Shown piece after piece: positions 5,747 to 6,768 of a stretch of 6,768 nt of DNA. Source of the DNA: Prevotellaceae bacterium (lineage in GTDB: Bacteria; Bacteroidota; Bacteroidia; Bacteroidales; Bacteroidaceae); NCBI GenBank assembly GCA_021204885.1, contig JAJPYP010000067.1:1-6768 (forward strand), read 5' to 3'. The translations under genes and the position numbers were made by a program. The notes below the pieces were generated by a model that was not told where the DNA came from, did no database searches, and saw nothing but the letters and a program-made list of their open reading frames with translations. How positions within the stretch are numbered: the first letter of the stretch is position 1; each line of letters begins with the position of its first letter.

Positions 5747-6768
5747 TTAACTGCTCTTCCTGTAGCTCAACACCGCCCACACATTCAGCGCCAAGGCAAA
5801 GGCGCAAAGGGCAAGGAACTGGGGTATCAACTCGGTAAAGGCACTCCCTTTGAGGTAAATCAACCGCATCACTTGCATGAAATACTTCAGCGGATTGACC
5901 ACCGTGATGGCTTGCGCCCAACCCGGCATGCTGGCCACGGGCGTGAAGAGACCGCTCATGAAGAGCAACACCATTATGAAGAAGAACATCACGAACATGG
6001 CTTGTTGCATGGTCTCCGAATGATTGGAGATGACCAATCCCATGCCCGACACCACCAAGATATAGATCGAAGCGAACAGGTAGATGGCCGGCAAGCTGCC
6101 CACCGGCACAATGCCATAGAGGAATGCCGCCAACAGCATGCAAAGGGAGAGCACCGCGAAGCCGATGACCCAATAGGGAATGAGCTTGGCCAATACGAAG
6201 AGCAGGCGCTTGGTAGGCGTGACGTTGATTTGCTCGATGGTGCCCACCTCTTTCTCACTCACGATGTTCAGCGCCGGCAGGAAGCCCGTGAGCATGGTGA
6301 GCAGTATCACCATGAGCGCCGGTACCATGAATACTTTATAATCCAAATGGGGATTGAAACGGTACTGGGGCATTATGTTAAAAGAAGGCATACTCATCGT
6401 GGCAGACACCGTGGCCACAATGCCTTGCTCTTCGCGCAGTCCGGCGGCATAATCGGACACGATAGACGAAAGGTAAGAAGAGCCCAAGCTGCCCTTGGTA
6501 CCGTTCACCGCGTTGGCCGAGATCATCACGCTTGCCCCACCCTCGTCCACGAGCTGCTTCTCAAAGCCCTGCGGTATCTCCAAGATGATGTCCACATCGC
6601 CCGAAGCCACGCCCTCCATGGCCTCGTCATAACTGCCCGACACGGCGGCAAGCTTGAAATAGCCCGATGCGGTGACCTTCCGTCCTAACCTTTCCGAGAG
6701 CGTGCTGTGGTCATAGTCCACCAAGCCAAGCCGTATGTCCTTCACCTCTTGGTTGGCCGCCCACGGCA
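5747..6768 (-). CDS. ABC-2 type transporter permease, N-terminus beyond the window
   Basis: The minus strand is open from the window edge to a TAA at 5747-5749. The visible protein is about 339 residues. The GTG at 6743-6745 is not the likely start: the frame continues upstream through PWAANQE to the edge, and family members have a further N-terminal segment with the first membrane helix. The first part (VKDIRLGLVDYDHS to about residue 140) is the large extracytoplasmic domain typical of YbhS/YhhJ-like permeases. It is followed by about five membrane helices. The cytoplasmic loop between the first two contains NIVSEKEVGTIEQINVTP, the ABC-2 family signature. The protein would pair with a separate ATPase, and often with an HlyD-type adaptor and a TolC-type channel, in a drug or lipid exporter. 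Those genes would lie to the right of the window, upstream of this one. It converges on the MFS gene with 16 bp between stops. Confidence 0.9.
   Translation of the reverse strand, partial: PWAANQEVKDIRLGLVDYDHSTLSERLGRKVTASGYFKLAAVSGSYDEAMEGVASGDVDIILEIPQGFEKQLVDEGGASVMISANAVNGTKGSLGSSYLSSIVSDYAAGLREEQGIVATVSATMSMPSFNIMPQYRFNPHLDYKVFMVPALMVILLTMLTGFLPALNIVSEKEVGTIEQINVTPTKRLLFVLAKLIPYWVIGFAVLSLCMLLAAFLYGIVPVGSLPAIYLFASIYILVVSGMGLVISNHSETMQQAMFVMFFFIMVLLFMSGLFTPVASMPGWAQAITVVNPLKYFMQVMRLIYLKGSAFTELIPQFLALCAFALALNVWAVLSYRKSS

Noticed and set aside
5739..5754. TTAACTGC repeated twice in tandem at the junction of the convergent genes
   Set aside because: A two-copy 8-base repeat spanning a stop codon is most likely chance or a small duplication with no function.
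6743..6745. GTG as the start of the ABC permease
   Set aside because: The frame continues upstream to the window edge with residues (NQE before VKDIRLGLVDYD) that fit the family, and the expected first membrane helix has not yet appeared.

Overview
The window looks like chromosomal DNA from a Bacteroidales bacterium (Bacteroidaceae/Prevotellaceae type). The reasons are promoters of the Bacteroides TTTG / TAnnTTTG form, a lack of good Shine-Dalgarno sequences before most genes, and protein sequences that read like Bacteroides homologues. Coding regions are GC-rich and the short intergenic gaps are AT-rich. No rRNA, tRNA, insertion sequence, integrase or CRISPR array was seen. This reads as ordinary core genome.

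Layout. On the minus strand at the left edge is the first part of a gene whose product resembles the N-terminus of a bifunctional proline dehydrogenase / glutamate-semialdehyde dehydrogenase; it runs off the window. Upstream of it, also on the minus strand, is a secreted protein of unknown function: a signal peptide, a Tyr-rich conserved head, and a long Ser/Thr/Gly/Lys tail built from repeats. A divergent AT-rich promoter region of about 195 bp (1289-1483) separates it from three plus-strand genes: a long-chain acyl-CoA ligase (AMP-forming), peptide chain release factor 2 (prfB) and a 12-helix MFS transporter. Their gaps are 77 and 33 bp, so they may be co-transcribed from the promoter at about 1424-1455. 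A convergent minus-strand gene, an ABC-2 type permease cut at its N-terminus by the right edge, ends 16 bp from the MFS gene.

How the genes work together. There is no obvious shared pathway. The ligase activates fatty acids, RF2 terminates translation at UGA and UAA, the MFS protein and the ABC permease are membrane exporters or transporters, and the left-edge gene is probably amino-acid catabolism. The points most worth a second look are an RF2 gene lacking the classic programmed frameshift site and carrying SPY instead of SPF in the stop-codon recognition loop, and the repeat-built tail of the secreted protein. I did not find convincing evidence of a novel multi-gene system.
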